The notes under the pieces: model-generated | The model's input: only the letters and a program-made list of their open reading frames with translations | Database searches by the model: none | What the model was told of the DNA's origin: nothing | NCBI RefSeq assembly: GCF_002283365.1 | Contig: NZ_MQWD01000001.1 | Location: 3,607,951-3,671,950, forward strand | Source: Rubrivirga marina | Lineage (GTDB): Bacteria; Bacteroidota; Rhodothermia; Rhodothermales; Rubricoccaceae | Reading direction: 5' to 3' | DNA: 64,000 nucleotides | Position numbers and translations under genes: made by a program | Part shown: positions 17,599 through 26,420 of the stretch, one piece after another | Layout of the letters: every line of letters starts with the position of its first letter | Numbering within the stretch: position 1 is the first letter of the stretch

Positions 17599-19986
17599 AT
17601 GTCTGCCCCCTTCGAAGGCCTCGGCGTTTTCTACCTCGGCCGCGAGGTAGCCGACGGCGCCGTCACCGACGTGCCCGTCCTCTACGACGCCGCCGACCTC
17701 ACGACCCACGCCTTCATCGTCGGAATGACGGGCTCCGGGAAGACCGGGCTCGGCATCGGGCTGCTCGAGGAGGCCGCGCTCGATGGGATCCCGGTGATCG
17801 CCATCGACCCGAAGGGCGACCTCGGCAACCTCGCGCTCCAGTTCCCGAGCCTCGCCGCCGAGGACTTCCGCCCGTGGATCGACGAGTCGGAGGCGACACG
17901 CGACGGGATCTCGCCGGACGAGCTGGCGGCGAAGACGGCCGCGACCTGGAGACGCGGCCTCGACGGCTGGGGCCAGCCGGCCGAGCGGATCCAGCGGCTC
18001 CGCGACGCCGCCGACGTCCGCATCTACACACCGGGCTCCGACGCCGGCCTCCCGGTCTCCGTCCTCGGCTCCCTCGCCCCGCCCGCCCAGACGGCCGGGA
18101 GCGAAGGCTTCCGCGACCGCGTCGACGCGACGGTCGGTGGGCTCCTGACGCTCCTCGAGGTCGACGCCGAGCCGACCTCGGCCGAGCACGTCTTCCTGTC
18201 GCGCGTCGTCACCGACGCCTGGACGGCCGGGAAGACGCTCGCGGTCGAGGATCTAATCAAGGCGCTCCTCACACCGCCGTTCGACACGCTCGGCGTGATG
18301 TCGGTGGACGACTTCTTCCCGGAGCGCGACCGGAAGGGCCTCGCGATGGCGCTCAACGGGCTCGTCGCCTCGCCAGGCTTCTCCGCGTGGTCGCAGGGCC
18401 CGCCGCTCGACGCCGACCGCCTGTTCTTCGGCGACGCCGGCAAGCCGCAGATCTCCGTCCTCTCGATCGCTCACCTCAACGATGCCGAGCGGATGTTCTT
18501 CGTGACGCGGCTCCTCGGCGAGGTGGTCGCGTGGACGCGCCAGCAGTCGGGCACGGGCTCGCTGCGGGCGGTCCTCTACATGGACGAGATCTTCGGCTAC
18601 CTCCCGCCGAGCGCGAACCCGCCCACGAAGGCGCTTCTCCTGACGCTCCTCAAGCAGGCCCGCGCGTTCGGCCTCGGCCTCGTGCTGGCGACCCAGAACC
18701 CGGTCGACCTCGACTACAAGGCGCTCGCCAACTGCGGCACGTGGCTCGTCGGGCGGCTCCAGACGGAGCGCGACAAGGAGCGGCTGCTCGACGGGCTGGA
18801 GGGCGCCGCGAAGGGCGGGCTCTCGCGGTCCGACCTCGACGCGCTCCTCTCGGGCCTCGGCAAGCGGCGGTTCCTGCTCCACAACGTCCACGAGTCGGCG
18901 CCGACGGTGATGGAGACGCGGTGGGCGATGAGCTACCTCGCCGGGCCGCTCACGCGCGAGCAGATCGGCGTGCTCATGACGGACCTCAAGACCGCCGAGG
19001 CCGACGACCTGCCCGCTCCGGCCGCCGAGCCGACCACACCCGCCTCGGTGTCTCCGTCGGGGGAGCCGGAGGCCGGCACGCGCCCCGACCTGCCGGGCGT
19101 CCCGGAGGTGATCCTCGCGGGCAGTCCGGCAGACGTCTACGTGCCCCGACTCCTCGCCCGCGCCGAGGTCCCCTACGTCCGCGCGCGGCCCGAGGTGGAC
19201 CACACCGCGCGCCACGCCCTGCTGGCCGAAGTCGCCGACGTACCCGACTGGGCCTCCGCCGAGGCGCTCCCCGACCGTCCGGAGACGACCGCCAGCCCGG
19301 CGGATGGCGCTGCGTATGCGCCCGTCCCCTCCGCGCTGGCCGACGCCGCCAACTACGATCGGTGGGGCGACGACCTCAAGCGGCGGCTCCAGACCGAGCG
19401 CCCGCTCGTTCTTCTTCAGTCGCCGGAGACCAAGCTGACGAGCCGTCCGGACGAGGACGAGCGCGCCTTCCGCATCCGGATCGGGCAGGTGGCGCGTGAG
19501 GCCCGCGACGCACAGAAGGAGACGCTCCGCGAGCGCTACGCCAAAAAGCTCAAGACGCTAGAAGACCGGATGGACCGGGCCGAACAGGCCGTCGACCGAG
19601 AAGCTGCGCAGGCGAGCCAGCGGAAGATGGACACCGTCGTCCGCGTCGGGACCACGCTGCTCGGGGCGTTCCTCGGGCGTCGCTCGTCGCGCTCTACGCT
19701 GAGCCAGATCGGCGTCACGGCGCGGTCCGCCGGGCGGATGTCGAAGGAGGCGTCGGACGTACAGCGGGCGGAGGAAACGCTCGCCGCGCTCAAGGCCGAG
19801 TACGCCGACCTCGACGCCCAACTCCAGCGCGAGATGGACGACATCGACCTCCAAGCGAGCCCGGAGTCGGCAGACCTCGAGACCGTCGAGGTCCAGGCGA
19901 GGCAGACCGACATGCACGTCGTCGAGATGGCCCTCGCGTGGGTCCCCTACCGCCGCGGCGCCGACGGCCGCCTCGTCCGGGCGTAG
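17599..19986 (+). CDS. HerA/VirB4-like ATPase (DUF853 family)
   Basis: A 795-residue cytoplasmic ATPase of the FtsK/HerA superfamily. Walker A is GMTGSGKT (42-49), followed by IAIDPKGDLG; Walker B is VLYMDEIFGY near residue 327, and the sensor segment is LGLVLATQNPVDLDYKAL. About 200 residues after the ATPase include a Pro/Ala-rich linker and a long coiled-coil (about 620-690 and 720-760), with a small Gly-rich break between. DUF853 proteins are often annotated as helicases, but they lack proof of that activity. No nuclease such as NurA is adjacent, so a repair or defence role is not supported by context. Confidence 0.87.
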   Translation: MSAPFEGLGVFYLGREVADGAVTDVPVLYDAADLTTHAFIVGMTGSGKTGLGIGLLEEAALDGIPVIAIDPKGDLGNLALQFPSLAAEDFRPWIDESEATRDGISPDELAAKTAATWRRGLDGWGQPAERIQRLRDAADVRIYTPGSDAGLPVSVLGSLAPPAQTAGSEGFRDRVDATVGGLLTLLEVDAEPTSAEHVFLSRVVTDAWTAGKTLAVEDLIKALLTPPFDTLGVMSVDDFFPERDRKGLAMALNGLVASPGFSAWSQGPPLDADRLFFGDAGKPQISVLSIAHLNDAERMFFVTRLLGEVVAWTRQQSGTGSLRAVLYMDEIFGYLPPSANPPTKALLLTLLKQARAFGLGLVLATQNPVDLDYKALANCGTWLVGRLQTERDKERLLDGLEGAAKGGLSRSDLDALLSGLGKRRFLLHNVHESAPTVMETRWAMSYLAGPLTREQIGVLMTDLKTAEADDLPAPAAEPTTPASVSPSGEPEAGTRPDLPGVPEVILAGSPADVYVPRLLARAEVPYVRARPEVDHTARHALLAEVADVPDWASAEALPDRPETTASPADGAAYAPVPSALADAANYDRWGDDLKRRLQTERPLVLLQSPETKLTSRPDEDERAFRIRIGQVAREARDAQKETLRERYAKKLKTLEDRMDRAEQAVDREAAQASQRKMDTVVRVGTTLLGAFLGRRSSRSTLSQIGVTARSAGRMSKEASDVQRAEETLAALKAEYADLDAQLQREMDDIDLQASPESADLETVEVQARQTDMHVVEMALAWVPYRRGADGRLVRA

Positions 19987-20095
19987 CCTGGGAGCCCCGC
20001 CTCAGAGTTCCGCCCCCCCCAGGCCCCACCGAGGCGGAGGGGCCCGAACCCTCCCGGCGTGCGCTCCGTAGGGCAGCGGCCCCCCACCCCTCGCC

Positions 20096-20443
20096 ATGAA
20101 GCTCCTCCTCCGCTGGCTGGCCAGCGCCGCCGCCCTCCTCGCCGTCTCGTACCTCGTGCCCGGCGTCGTCGTGACCGGCTTCGTCACGGCGCTGCTCGCC
20201 GCGCTCGTCATCGGGCTCGTCAACGCCACGATCGGTGCGGTGGTCAAGTTTTTCACCACGCCGCTGCGGTGGCTCACGCTGGGCCTGCTCACGCTCGTCA
20301 TCAACGCCATCATGTTCTGGCTGGCGGCCGAGTTTGTCGACGGGTTCGCGACCGAAGGCGTCGGGCCGACGTTCATCGGCGCGCTGCTCTACGGGATCCT
20401 TGCGGGGCTCATCGGCGGCCTGCTGGGCGGGCGCAAGAAGTGA
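20096..20443 (+). CDS. Phage-holin-4-like small membrane protein
   Basis: A 115-residue protein with four hydrophobic segments (about 5-25, 32-50, 57-75, 90-112), fitting the Mycobacteriophage holin IV / YvlD-like family (Phage_holin_4_2). In non-phage genomes these are small envelope proteins linked with stress responses, not lysis. No phage genes are near. A strong bidirectional hairpin follows its stop. Confidence 0.8.
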   Translation: MKLLLRWLASAAALLAVSYLVPGVVVTGFVTALLAALVIGLVNATIGAVVKFFTTPLRWLTLGLLTLVINAIMFWLAAEFVDGFATEGVGPTFIGALLYGILAGLIGGLLGGRKK

Positions 20444-20494
20444 CCCCCTGCCTCGGTCACGCGATCGCCGAGGCGGCCTGGACCAGAACGACCG

Positions 20495-20525
20495 ACGCCC
20501 GCCCCGGGCAGGCCGGGGCGGGCGT
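20495..20525. terminator. Bidirectional hairpin terminator
   Basis: A 12-bp perfect stem, ACGCCCGCCCCG (20495-20506) and CGGGGCGGGCGT (20514-20525), with a 7-base loop. It sits between the convergent holin-like (stop 20443) and PRC-barrel (stop 20549) genes. Confidence 0.75.
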
Positions 20526-20548
20526 CGATGCGAAAGGCCGGGCGTCGG

Positions 20549-21133
20549 CTAGACGGCGCCGCGGGCGCGGTTGTAGCCGTAGCGGACGGCAGAACGGTCG
20601 GCGCCGTAGTCCCGGTCGGGGTAGCGCGCGAGATAGTCGCTCTGGAGGTCGGTCTCCGCGTCGACGTACGCACGGTTGCGGTAGTCGTCGTGGTAAGCCG
20701 TCTCGGTGCCGTAGCGGTACGCGTGGACGAGGTCGTCGTCGTAGTCCCGGTCGTGATCGGCGTAGGCCGTCTCGTAGTGGCGCCGGTAGTCCGGATCGTA
20801 GTCGACGATGACGTCGTCGGAGTACTCGTGGCCGGAGTGCGGGACGGTCGAGCCGTAGCCGTCGATGTCGCCGGCACGCTGGGCGCCGTCGATGGCGTCG
20901 GCCGTCGCGTAGACGACGCCGTCGCCGATCGAGAGGTCGCGGGCCGGATACTCGGTCCCGTCGGTGAAGACGACCGCGTCGACCATCTTCTGGTCGGTGT
21001 CGACGATCATGTCCTCGACCCGGAGGCCGGTCTCGGCGTTGTTCTTGTCGAGAACGGGCCAGCCGCGGACGTCCTGGTCTTGAGGGAATTCCAGCTTCCA
21101 GTCGCCGGTGTTAGAGAGTGCAATGCGTGACAT
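20549..21133 (-). CDS. PRC-barrel domain protein with Tyr/Asp/Arg-rich tail
   Basis: A 194-residue protein. Residues about 15-95 form a PRC-barrel (VRGWPVLDKNNAETGLRVEDMIVD ... YPARDLSIGDGVVYA), the fold shared by photosynthetic reaction-centre H subunits and RimM. In stand-alone bacterial proteins it is usually linked to stress. From about residue 105 the tail is strongly biased to Tyr, Asp, Arg and His, with no recognisable domain and probably disordered. It follows the acidic membrane protein gene on the same strand with 43 bases between, which contain a direct repeat of AGAAGGGTA. Confidence 0.8.
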   Translation of the reverse strand: MSRIALSNTGDWKLEFPQDQDVRGWPVLDKNNAETGLRVEDMIVDTDQKMVDAVVFTDGTEYPARDLSIGDGVVYATADAIDGAQRAGDIDGYGSTVPHSGHEYSDDVIVDYDPDYRRHYETAYADHDRDYDDDLVHAYRYGTETAYHDDYRNRAYVDAETDLQSDYLARYPDRDYGADRSAVRYGYNRARGAV

Positions 21134-21176
21134 ATGTTTAGAAGGGTACTGTGGAGAAGGGTAGTGGTCGGCAGCG

Positions 21177-21899
21177 TCAGCCGTTGACCGTCACGTCGTC
21201 GCGGGTGTTGACGCGGATGTAGGTGTTCCGCTGGCGGAGCGCCTCGGTGTCGGCGTCGGTGAGCTCGGAGAGCCCCTCGTCGCCGTCGCGGTAGCGGGCG
21301 AAGGCGCCGTCGATCGAGACCGTGTCGCCCTCGTCGACGTTGAAGACGCCGTCGGAGCCGCCGGCCCCGGTCTCGGACTCGCCGAGGTTGGAGAGGACGA
21401 CGAGCGTCCGGCGGTCGTTGCCGGTCCCGATCCAGAACGTGCTGTCGCCCACGACGTTGAGCACGCGGGCGTCCGAGAGGTCGACGCGGGTGCCGGGCTG
21501 GTAGCGGGTCACGGTCACGCCGTTCATCATCGCCCGCTCGCCGTCGCGGACCATGTCCGCGCTCGTGACCTCGGCCAGCTCACCGGCGTCGTCGGCACCG
21601 CCGGCGCCGTCGGCCAGCTCGGCGTCGGTCTCGAAGAGGCCGTCGTCGTCGGCGTAGGCCGCGTTCGAGACGGTGACGTACTCGTCGACGTCGCCGTCCA
21701 CCTCGTCGGCGCCGGGCTCGATCTCGAAGTCGTCGATGACGCCGATGTTGTCGTCGGTGCCGGCGATCTCGTCGGCGTCGGGCTCGTTGTCGAACAGCTC
21801 GGCGACGAGCCAGATGAGGCCGCCGAGGAGGAGCAGGCCGAGAAGCCAGAGCCACCAAGGCGTACCGGTGTGGGTCTTTTCGACGGGAATGTTGGCCAT
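21177..21899 (-). CDS. Single-pass acidic membrane protein, unknown function
   Basis: A 240-residue protein. One hydrophobic segment (WWLWLLGLLLLGGLIWLVAEL, about 15-35) is followed by an acidic Asp/Glu-rich stretch (about 37-110), then a folded-looking C-terminal domain (about 115-240) with VTVTRYQPGTRVDLSDARVLNVVGDSTFWIG, reminiscent of OB-like or SH3-like beta domains. I do not recognise a named family. It is upstream of the PRC-barrel gene and likely co-transcribed. A 28-bp imperfect hairpin at 21931-21958 lies 32 bases before its start. Confidence 0.6.
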   Translation of the reverse strand: MANIPVEKTHTGTPWWLWLLGLLLLGGLIWLVAELFDNEPDADEIAGTDDNIGVIDDFEIEPGADEVDGDVDEYVTVSNAAYADDDGLFETDAELADGAGGADDAGELAEVTSADMVRDGERAMMNGVTVTRYQPGTRVDLSDARVLNVVGDSTFWIGTGNDRRTLVVLSNLGESETGAGGSDGVFNVDEGDTVSIDGAFARYRDGDEGLSELTDADTEALRQRNTYIRVNTRDDVTVNG

Positions 21900-22168
21900 G
21901 GGAATAGAGATGGGCGGGTGAGAAGGGAGCAGGCGTACGTCCTGTGGGACAAACGCCTACATGGTGTACAGGGGCCCGGCTCGCGTGGTCCACCCGAAGC
22001 TGTCGCCTAGCCCCAACTGGGGCAAGCCCCCACTCCCGAGTAGGGCCATCGAGGAGGGGCCTCTGCCTGCCCTCGGCACGCGTCATCTGGGGCCATCGGA
22101 CGGGCTACGACGACGTCGAGGACGCGGTATTCTGGCGTCCTCTGTGAGGACCGCCCTTTCGCTCGCCA

Positions 22169-24646
22169 ATGCTCCGCTCGCTCCACATCGCCCTCGCGGC
22201 GTTCGCCCTCACGGCCTCGGTCGCTGCCCAGCCGACTCCGTACATCGCCGGGCTGACCGATCCGTACGCTCTGATCCAGCTCGAAGACGGCCGCGTCCTC
22301 GTGTCGGAGTACCTCTCGGGTGAGGTGTCGGTGATCTCGAATGCAAACGGGGTCGCCCTCCCCCAGGCCGATCTGTTCATCGACGGCCTCGTGTTTCCGG
22401 CCGGCCTCGTCCAGCTCGCTGACGGGCGCGTCCTCGTCGCCGAGGCCGGAGGGGGCGTCGCCGTCATCTCCGACACGGACGCCCAGCCGCTCGCCGACCC
22501 GGTCCCGTTCATCCCCAGCCTGAAAGGGGCGCTCGGCCTGCTCCGGCTCGACGACGACCGCGTCCTCGTCGCGGAGTCGTTCCGCGGCCGGGTCGCCGTG
22601 ATCTCGGGCGGCGGCGGCGTCCCCCGCGTCAATCCGCGGACGTTCCTGAACCAACTGCAGGACCCGGAGGGGATCGTCCAGCTGGCCGACGGCCGCGTCC
22701 TCACGTCCGAGTACAGCGGGGGCAGCGTCAGTGTCCTGTCCGACACCGAGGCGAACCCGCTCAGTGCGCCCGAGCCCTACGTCGGCGGCCTCGACAGCCC
22801 GTCCGGCCTGATCCAGCTGGCCGACGGCCGGGTCCTCGTCGCAGACATCGAGGCGGGCCGGGTCGCCGTGCTCTCCGACACCGACGGCGACCCGCTCGAC
22901 GAGGCCGAGGACTACGTGACCGGCCTCGCGCAGCCGGCCGGGCTCCTCCAACTGGCCGACGGTCGCGTCCTCGTCGCCGAGGGCGACGCCGGACAGGTCA
23001 CGGTGATTGGCGGAAGCAGCGGAGGAAGCGAGGTCCCGGTCTCGTTCGCCGCAGCCACGCTGTCGGCCGCCGAGGACGCCGGGTCCGTCGACCTCGTCGT
23101 CGAGGTCGACGGCCAGCCGGACCTCCCGGGCACCGTCACGGTCACGCTCACGAGCGGCGACAGCGCCGACCTCGACGGGTTCACCGCGGCCTCCGTCTCT
23201 GTGAGCAGCGCGGGGTCGTACACCGTCTCGATCCCCATCACCGACGACGCCCTCGCCGAAGACGACGAGTCGTTCCGGTTCGCGCTCTCGGTCTCGAACG
23301 CCCCTGGCGCGGAGTCGCCGCTCACCGTGATGTCCCCCTCCAACGCCACGCTCGTCCTGACCGACGACGACCTCGTGACGGCGACCGTCCCCACCGGTGT
23401 GGGACCGTTCCTGTTCGCCGCACCGGTGGGCGGGCTCGCCGCCAGCGATGTCACAGCCGAGGTCGGAGGGCCCGTCTACGTGTACGACGCCGCGGCCGAC
23501 GCCTTCGTCGAGGCCAAGGACGACGCGGTGTTCTCGCGCGGCCAAGCGCTCCTCGTGACGACCGACGGCGACGACCTCACGCTCGCCGGCGGCCCCGGGC
23601 CGAGCGTCCTCTCATTCGAGACGGACCCGGACGACGCGGGCCATGTCCTCGCGGTCGTCGGCAACCCGACGGATCACCCCGTCGCGCTGGGCGCCTTCGA
23701 CGTCGATGGCGGCGCGGTGACGGACATCGTCCTCGTGTTCGACGCGGACGGCGGCGCGTTTCGGCCCGTCTCGCTCGGAGGCCTCGCCGACGACGGGCCC
23801 CTCGTGCTCCGCCCCTATGAGGTCGCCGTCCTCCGGGTCGCGCCGGCCGAGGCTCCCGAGACCGTCACCGTCACGCTCGACCCCGAAGTCGGTCCTACCG
23901 AGGGGACGCCCCTGGCGGATGCCCCATTCGCCCCGACCGAGGGAGAGACTGCGGTGGTCCTCGCCCTCTCGGGCGGGCCTGGCATCGGAGACACGGCCGC
24001 GCTCCGGTTCGGCGTCGACGACCGCGAGCTCGACGCGCTCGACGTCGTCAGCCCGCTCGGGGCGACGCTCGCCTCGGCCCCCCTCCCCGCCGCCCGGTTC
24101 GCGGCGGTCTCGCTCGGGAGCCTCTCCTTCGATCCCGTCACGGTTCCGCTCACCGTCACCGTGCCCGAGGCCGGCACGTACGAACTCGTGCTCGCTGCCG
24201 ACCCTGGCCGCGTCGACGACGCCCCGGTCGTCGTCCTGTTGAGAGACGAATCGTCGGGCTCCGCAACGCGGGGGCTCGGGGTCGACGTTCCCTACGAGTT
24301 CGAGGTCGCGGAGGGGGAGGACCTGGCTGGACGGTTCTCCATCGAGGTGGCTCTTGGCGCGACCCCCGCGGTCGAAAGCGAGGTCCCCCCCTCGACGCTC
24401 GACGTCTGGCCGAACCCGTCGCCCGGCGGCGTGTCCGCTCGCCTCCTCACGCCCGCGAGCCCGCAGGTCCGCGTGGTGGTGTACGACGCGCTGGGCCGTG
24501 AGGTCGCCGTGCTCCACGACGGGCCGACGGCGGGCGACGTCCAGGCCCACGTGCCCGCCGGCCGGCTGTCGCCGGGGGCCTATGTCGTCCGTGCGACGGG
24601 GAACGGGGTCGCCCTGACACGCACGCTGACGGTCGTCGGTCGGTAA
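22169..24646 (+). CDS. Secreted beta-propeller / Calx-beta protein with type IX sorting domain
   Basis: An 825-residue exported protein. Residues 1-20 are a signal peptide ending near SVAAQ. Residues about 22-285 hold six repeats of the form GLxQLADGRVLVAE...VAVIS, spaced 40-45 residues, which should make a six-bladed NHL/SMP-30-like propeller. A Calx-beta domain follows (about 290-395, VPVSFAAATLSAAEDAGSVDLVVEV), then a region of unknown beta domains and a C-terminal Por-type sorting domain (about 745-825: LDVWPNPSPGG ... VVVYDALGREVAVL ... GAYVVRATG). Such tails direct export by the type IX system. Ligand and role are unknown. The 235-bp upstream gap holds no gene. Confidence 0.85.
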   Translation: MLRSLHIALAAFALTASVAAQPTPYIAGLTDPYALIQLEDGRVLVSEYLSGEVSVISNANGVALPQADLFIDGLVFPAGLVQLADGRVLVAEAGGGVAVISDTDAQPLADPVPFIPSLKGALGLLRLDDDRVLVAESFRGRVAVISGGGGVPRVNPRTFLNQLQDPEGIVQLADGRVLTSEYSGGSVSVLSDTEANPLSAPEPYVGGLDSPSGLIQLADGRVLVADIEAGRVAVLSDTDGDPLDEAEDYVTGLAQPAGLLQLADGRVLVAEGDAGQVTVIGGSSGGSEVPVSFAAATLSAAEDAGSVDLVVEVDGQPDLPGTVTVTLTSGDSADLDGFTAASVSVSSAGSYTVSIPITDDALAEDDESFRFALSVSNAPGAESPLTVMSPSNATLVLTDDDLVTATVPTGVGPFLFAAPVGGLAASDVTAEVGGPVYVYDAAADAFVEAKDDAVFSRGQALLVTTDGDDLTLAGGPGPSVLSFETDPDDAGHVLAVVGNPTDHPVALGAFDVDGGAVTDIVLVFDADGGAFRPVSLGGLADDGPLVLRPYEVAVLRVAPAEAPETVTVTLDPEVGPTEGTPLADAPFAPTEGETAVVLALSGGPGIGDTAALRFGVDDRELDALDVVSPLGATLASAPLPAARFAAVSLGSLSFDPVTVPLTVTVPEAGTYELVLAADPGRVDDAPVVVLLRDESSGSATRGLGVDVPYEFEVAEGEDLAGRFSIEVALGATPAVESEVPPSTLDVWPNPSPGGVSARLLTPASPQVRVVVYDALGREVAVLHDGPTAGDVQAHVPAGRLSPGAYVVRATGNGVALTRTLTVVGR

Positions 24647-24657
24647 CCCCGCTCGGC

Positions 24658-24677
24658 CCGCCTCGGCGCCGAGGCGG
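24658..24677. terminator. 20-bp perfect palindrome between convergent genes
   Basis: CCGCCTCGGCGCCGAGGCGG is a perfect palindrome with additional outer pairing (CCCCG at 24647-24651 with CGGGG at 24679-24683). It lies between the stops of the propeller gene (24646) and the AbgT transporter (24687), a bidirectional terminator position. It is identical to the copy inside the penicillin acylase gene. Confidence 0.65.
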
Positions 24678-24686
24678 ACGGGGCGG

Positions 24687-26273
24687 CTAGGGCGCGGTCG
24701 GGGCCGACGGCAGGACGTACTCGACGGTGGCCCCCGGCCCGAGCGGGATCTCGAAGGCGACCCACACGCCGACCAGCGCCAGCCCCACGATCAGCAGGCC
24801 GAACGAGTACGGGACCATCAGCGCCGCGAGGCTCCCCAGCCCGAACTCCTTCTGCCACCGCTGGCAGAAGATGAGGATGAGCGGGAAGTACACCATCAGC
24901 GGCGTGATGATGTTGGTCGCCCCGTCGCCGACGCGGTAGGCCGCCGTCGTCATCTCGGGGCTGATGCCGACGAGCATGAGCATCGGCACGAGGACCGGCG
25001 CGAGGAGCGCCCACTTCGCGCTGGCCGAGCCGACGAACAGGTTGATCACGCCCGTAAAGACCACGATCAGCATGAGCAGCAGCGGCGTCGGCAGCGCCAT
25101 CTGCTCCAGCGCGTTCGCGCCGTGGACCGCCGTGATGAGGCCGAGGTTCGACCACGCGAACATGGCCACGAAGTGGGCCGCGGCGAACGCCAGCACGAGG
25201 TAGTAGGCGAGGTCCTCCATCGCCCCCGACATCATCTTGACGATGTCGCGGTGGCTCTCGACGACGCCGACGGCCACGCCGTACGCCCAGCCCGCGGCCA
25301 GGAACAGGACGAGGAAGCCGGCCACGAGCGAGCGGTAGAACGGCGAGAGCCGGGCCTCCGGTGAAGCCGCCTCGTCGATGAGCGGCGTCCCCGGCCCGAG
25401 CGTGAGGAACGCCCAGACGCCGACGACGGCGAGCGTCGCCAGCCCGGCCCAGCGGAGCCCCTTCCGCTCGTCGGCCGTGATCTCCTGGTCGGCGTCGGGG
25501 TCGTCGGCGTGGTCGCCCTCGGGGACGTAGCCGCCCAGGCGCGGCTCGATGACCTTGTCCGTCACGTACCAGATGACCGGGATCGCGACGAAGACCATGG
25601 CCGCGATGAAGTACCAGTTGCCGGCGATGTTGGCGTCCCACGTGGGCACGAGCGCCTCGACGGCCTCCTCGGTGATCCCGAAGAGGAGCGCGTCGAGCTG
25701 GCCGGGCAACAGGTTGGCCGAGAACCCTCCCGAGACGCCGGCGAACGAGGCCGCGATGCCCGCGATCGGGTGCCGCCCGGCGGCGTAGTAGATCACGGCG
25801 GCGAGCGGGATCAGGACCACGTAGGCCGCGTCGGCGGCCAGGTTGCCCATCATGGCCACGAGCGCGACGACCGGCGTCAGCCACGTCGTCGACGCGTTGC
25901 GGACGGCGGCGCGCATGGCCGTCGAGAACAGCCCGGTCCGTTCGGCGACGCCCGCCCCGAGCATCACGACGAGCACGTACCCCAGCGGGTGGAAGTGCGT
26001 GAACGTCGTCGGCATCTCGACCCAGAGCCGCTGGATGTTCGCGGCCGAGAGCAGGCTCTCCGCCGCGATGACCAGCGGCGCGCCGTCCTCACCCGTCGCC
26101 GTCGGGTGGAGCGCCGACCAGTCGAGCCCAGCCGCGATTAGGCTCACAGCGATGAGCCCCCCGATGAGGTAGAAGAACAGGAAGACCGGGTCGGGCAGTT
26201 TGTTACCGACGCGTTCGATCCAGCCGAGGAAGCCAGTCTGGGGGTCGGCGGAAACGGCGGGTGTTGAGCTCAT
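24687..26273 (-). CDS. AbgT-family transporter
   Basis: A 528-residue inner-membrane transporter with about 11-13 hydrophobic segments. The family includes E. coli AbgT (p-aminobenzoyl-glutamate uptake) and MtrF/YdaH (sulfonamide efflux). Seen are the N-terminal WIERVGNKLPDPVFLFFYLIG, the hairpin-region GGFSANLLPGQLDALL, and NLFVGSASAKWALLAPVLVPML plus the GDGATNIITPLMVYFPLI motif, which are characteristic. Substrate and direction (uptake or efflux) are not decidable. The conserved N-terminus fits the ATG at 26273. Confidence 0.93.
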   Translation of the reverse strand: MSSTPAVSADPQTGFLGWIERVGNKLPDPVFLFFYLIGGLIAVSLIAAGLDWSALHPTATGEDGAPLVIAAESLLSAANIQRLWVEMPTTFTHFHPLGYVLVVMLGAGVAERTGLFSTAMRAAVRNASTTWLTPVVALVAMMGNLAADAAYVVLIPLAAVIYYAAGRHPIAGIAASFAGVSGGFSANLLPGQLDALLFGITEEAVEALVPTWDANIAGNWYFIAAMVFVAIPVIWYVTDKVIEPRLGGYVPEGDHADDPDADQEITADERKGLRWAGLATLAVVGVWAFLTLGPGTPLIDEAASPEARLSPFYRSLVAGFLVLFLAAGWAYGVAVGVVESHRDIVKMMSGAMEDLAYYLVLAFAAAHFVAMFAWSNLGLITAVHGANALEQMALPTPLLLMLIVVFTGVINLFVGSASAKWALLAPVLVPMLMLVGISPEMTTAAYRVGDGATNIITPLMVYFPLILIFCQRWQKEFGLGSLAALMVPYSFGLLIVGLALVGVWVAFEIPLGPGATVEYVLPSAPTAP

Positions 26274-26366
26274 CGGGCCGAGGCGAGAAGTCCTGGGGGA
26301 ACCCCCGAGGATACCAACGCGCGCCGGGCCGCCCCACTCGGCGGCGACCCCGCGCCGACTCGCCCT

Positions 26367-26382
26367 GCCTCGGCGCCGAGGC
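26367..26382. repeat. Palindrome GCCTCGGCGCCGAGGC
   Basis: A perfect 16-bp palindrome of the dispersed family, with CCTGCC/GGCAGG flanks. It lies between the kinase stop (26421) and the AbgT start (26273), both on the minus strand, in the position of a terminator for the kinase gene. Confidence 0.6.
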
Positions 26383-26420
26383 GGGGCAGGCGGCCTGAGT
26401 GCCGTGCCCCTGCGAAGGCC

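Noticed and set aside
17599-19986. HerA-NurA or phage-defence operon
   Set aside because: Only the ATPase is present; neighbours are an amidase and a small membrane protein.
20096-20443. Prophage indicated by a holin-like protein
   Set aside because: No phage structural, lysis or integration genes nearby; the family is common as chromosomal membrane proteins.
22230-23030. Regular DNA repeats about 130 bases apart, possibly CRISPR-like
   Set aside because: They encode the six propeller repeats of one protein (QLADGRVLV); they are diverged, in frame and lack spacers.
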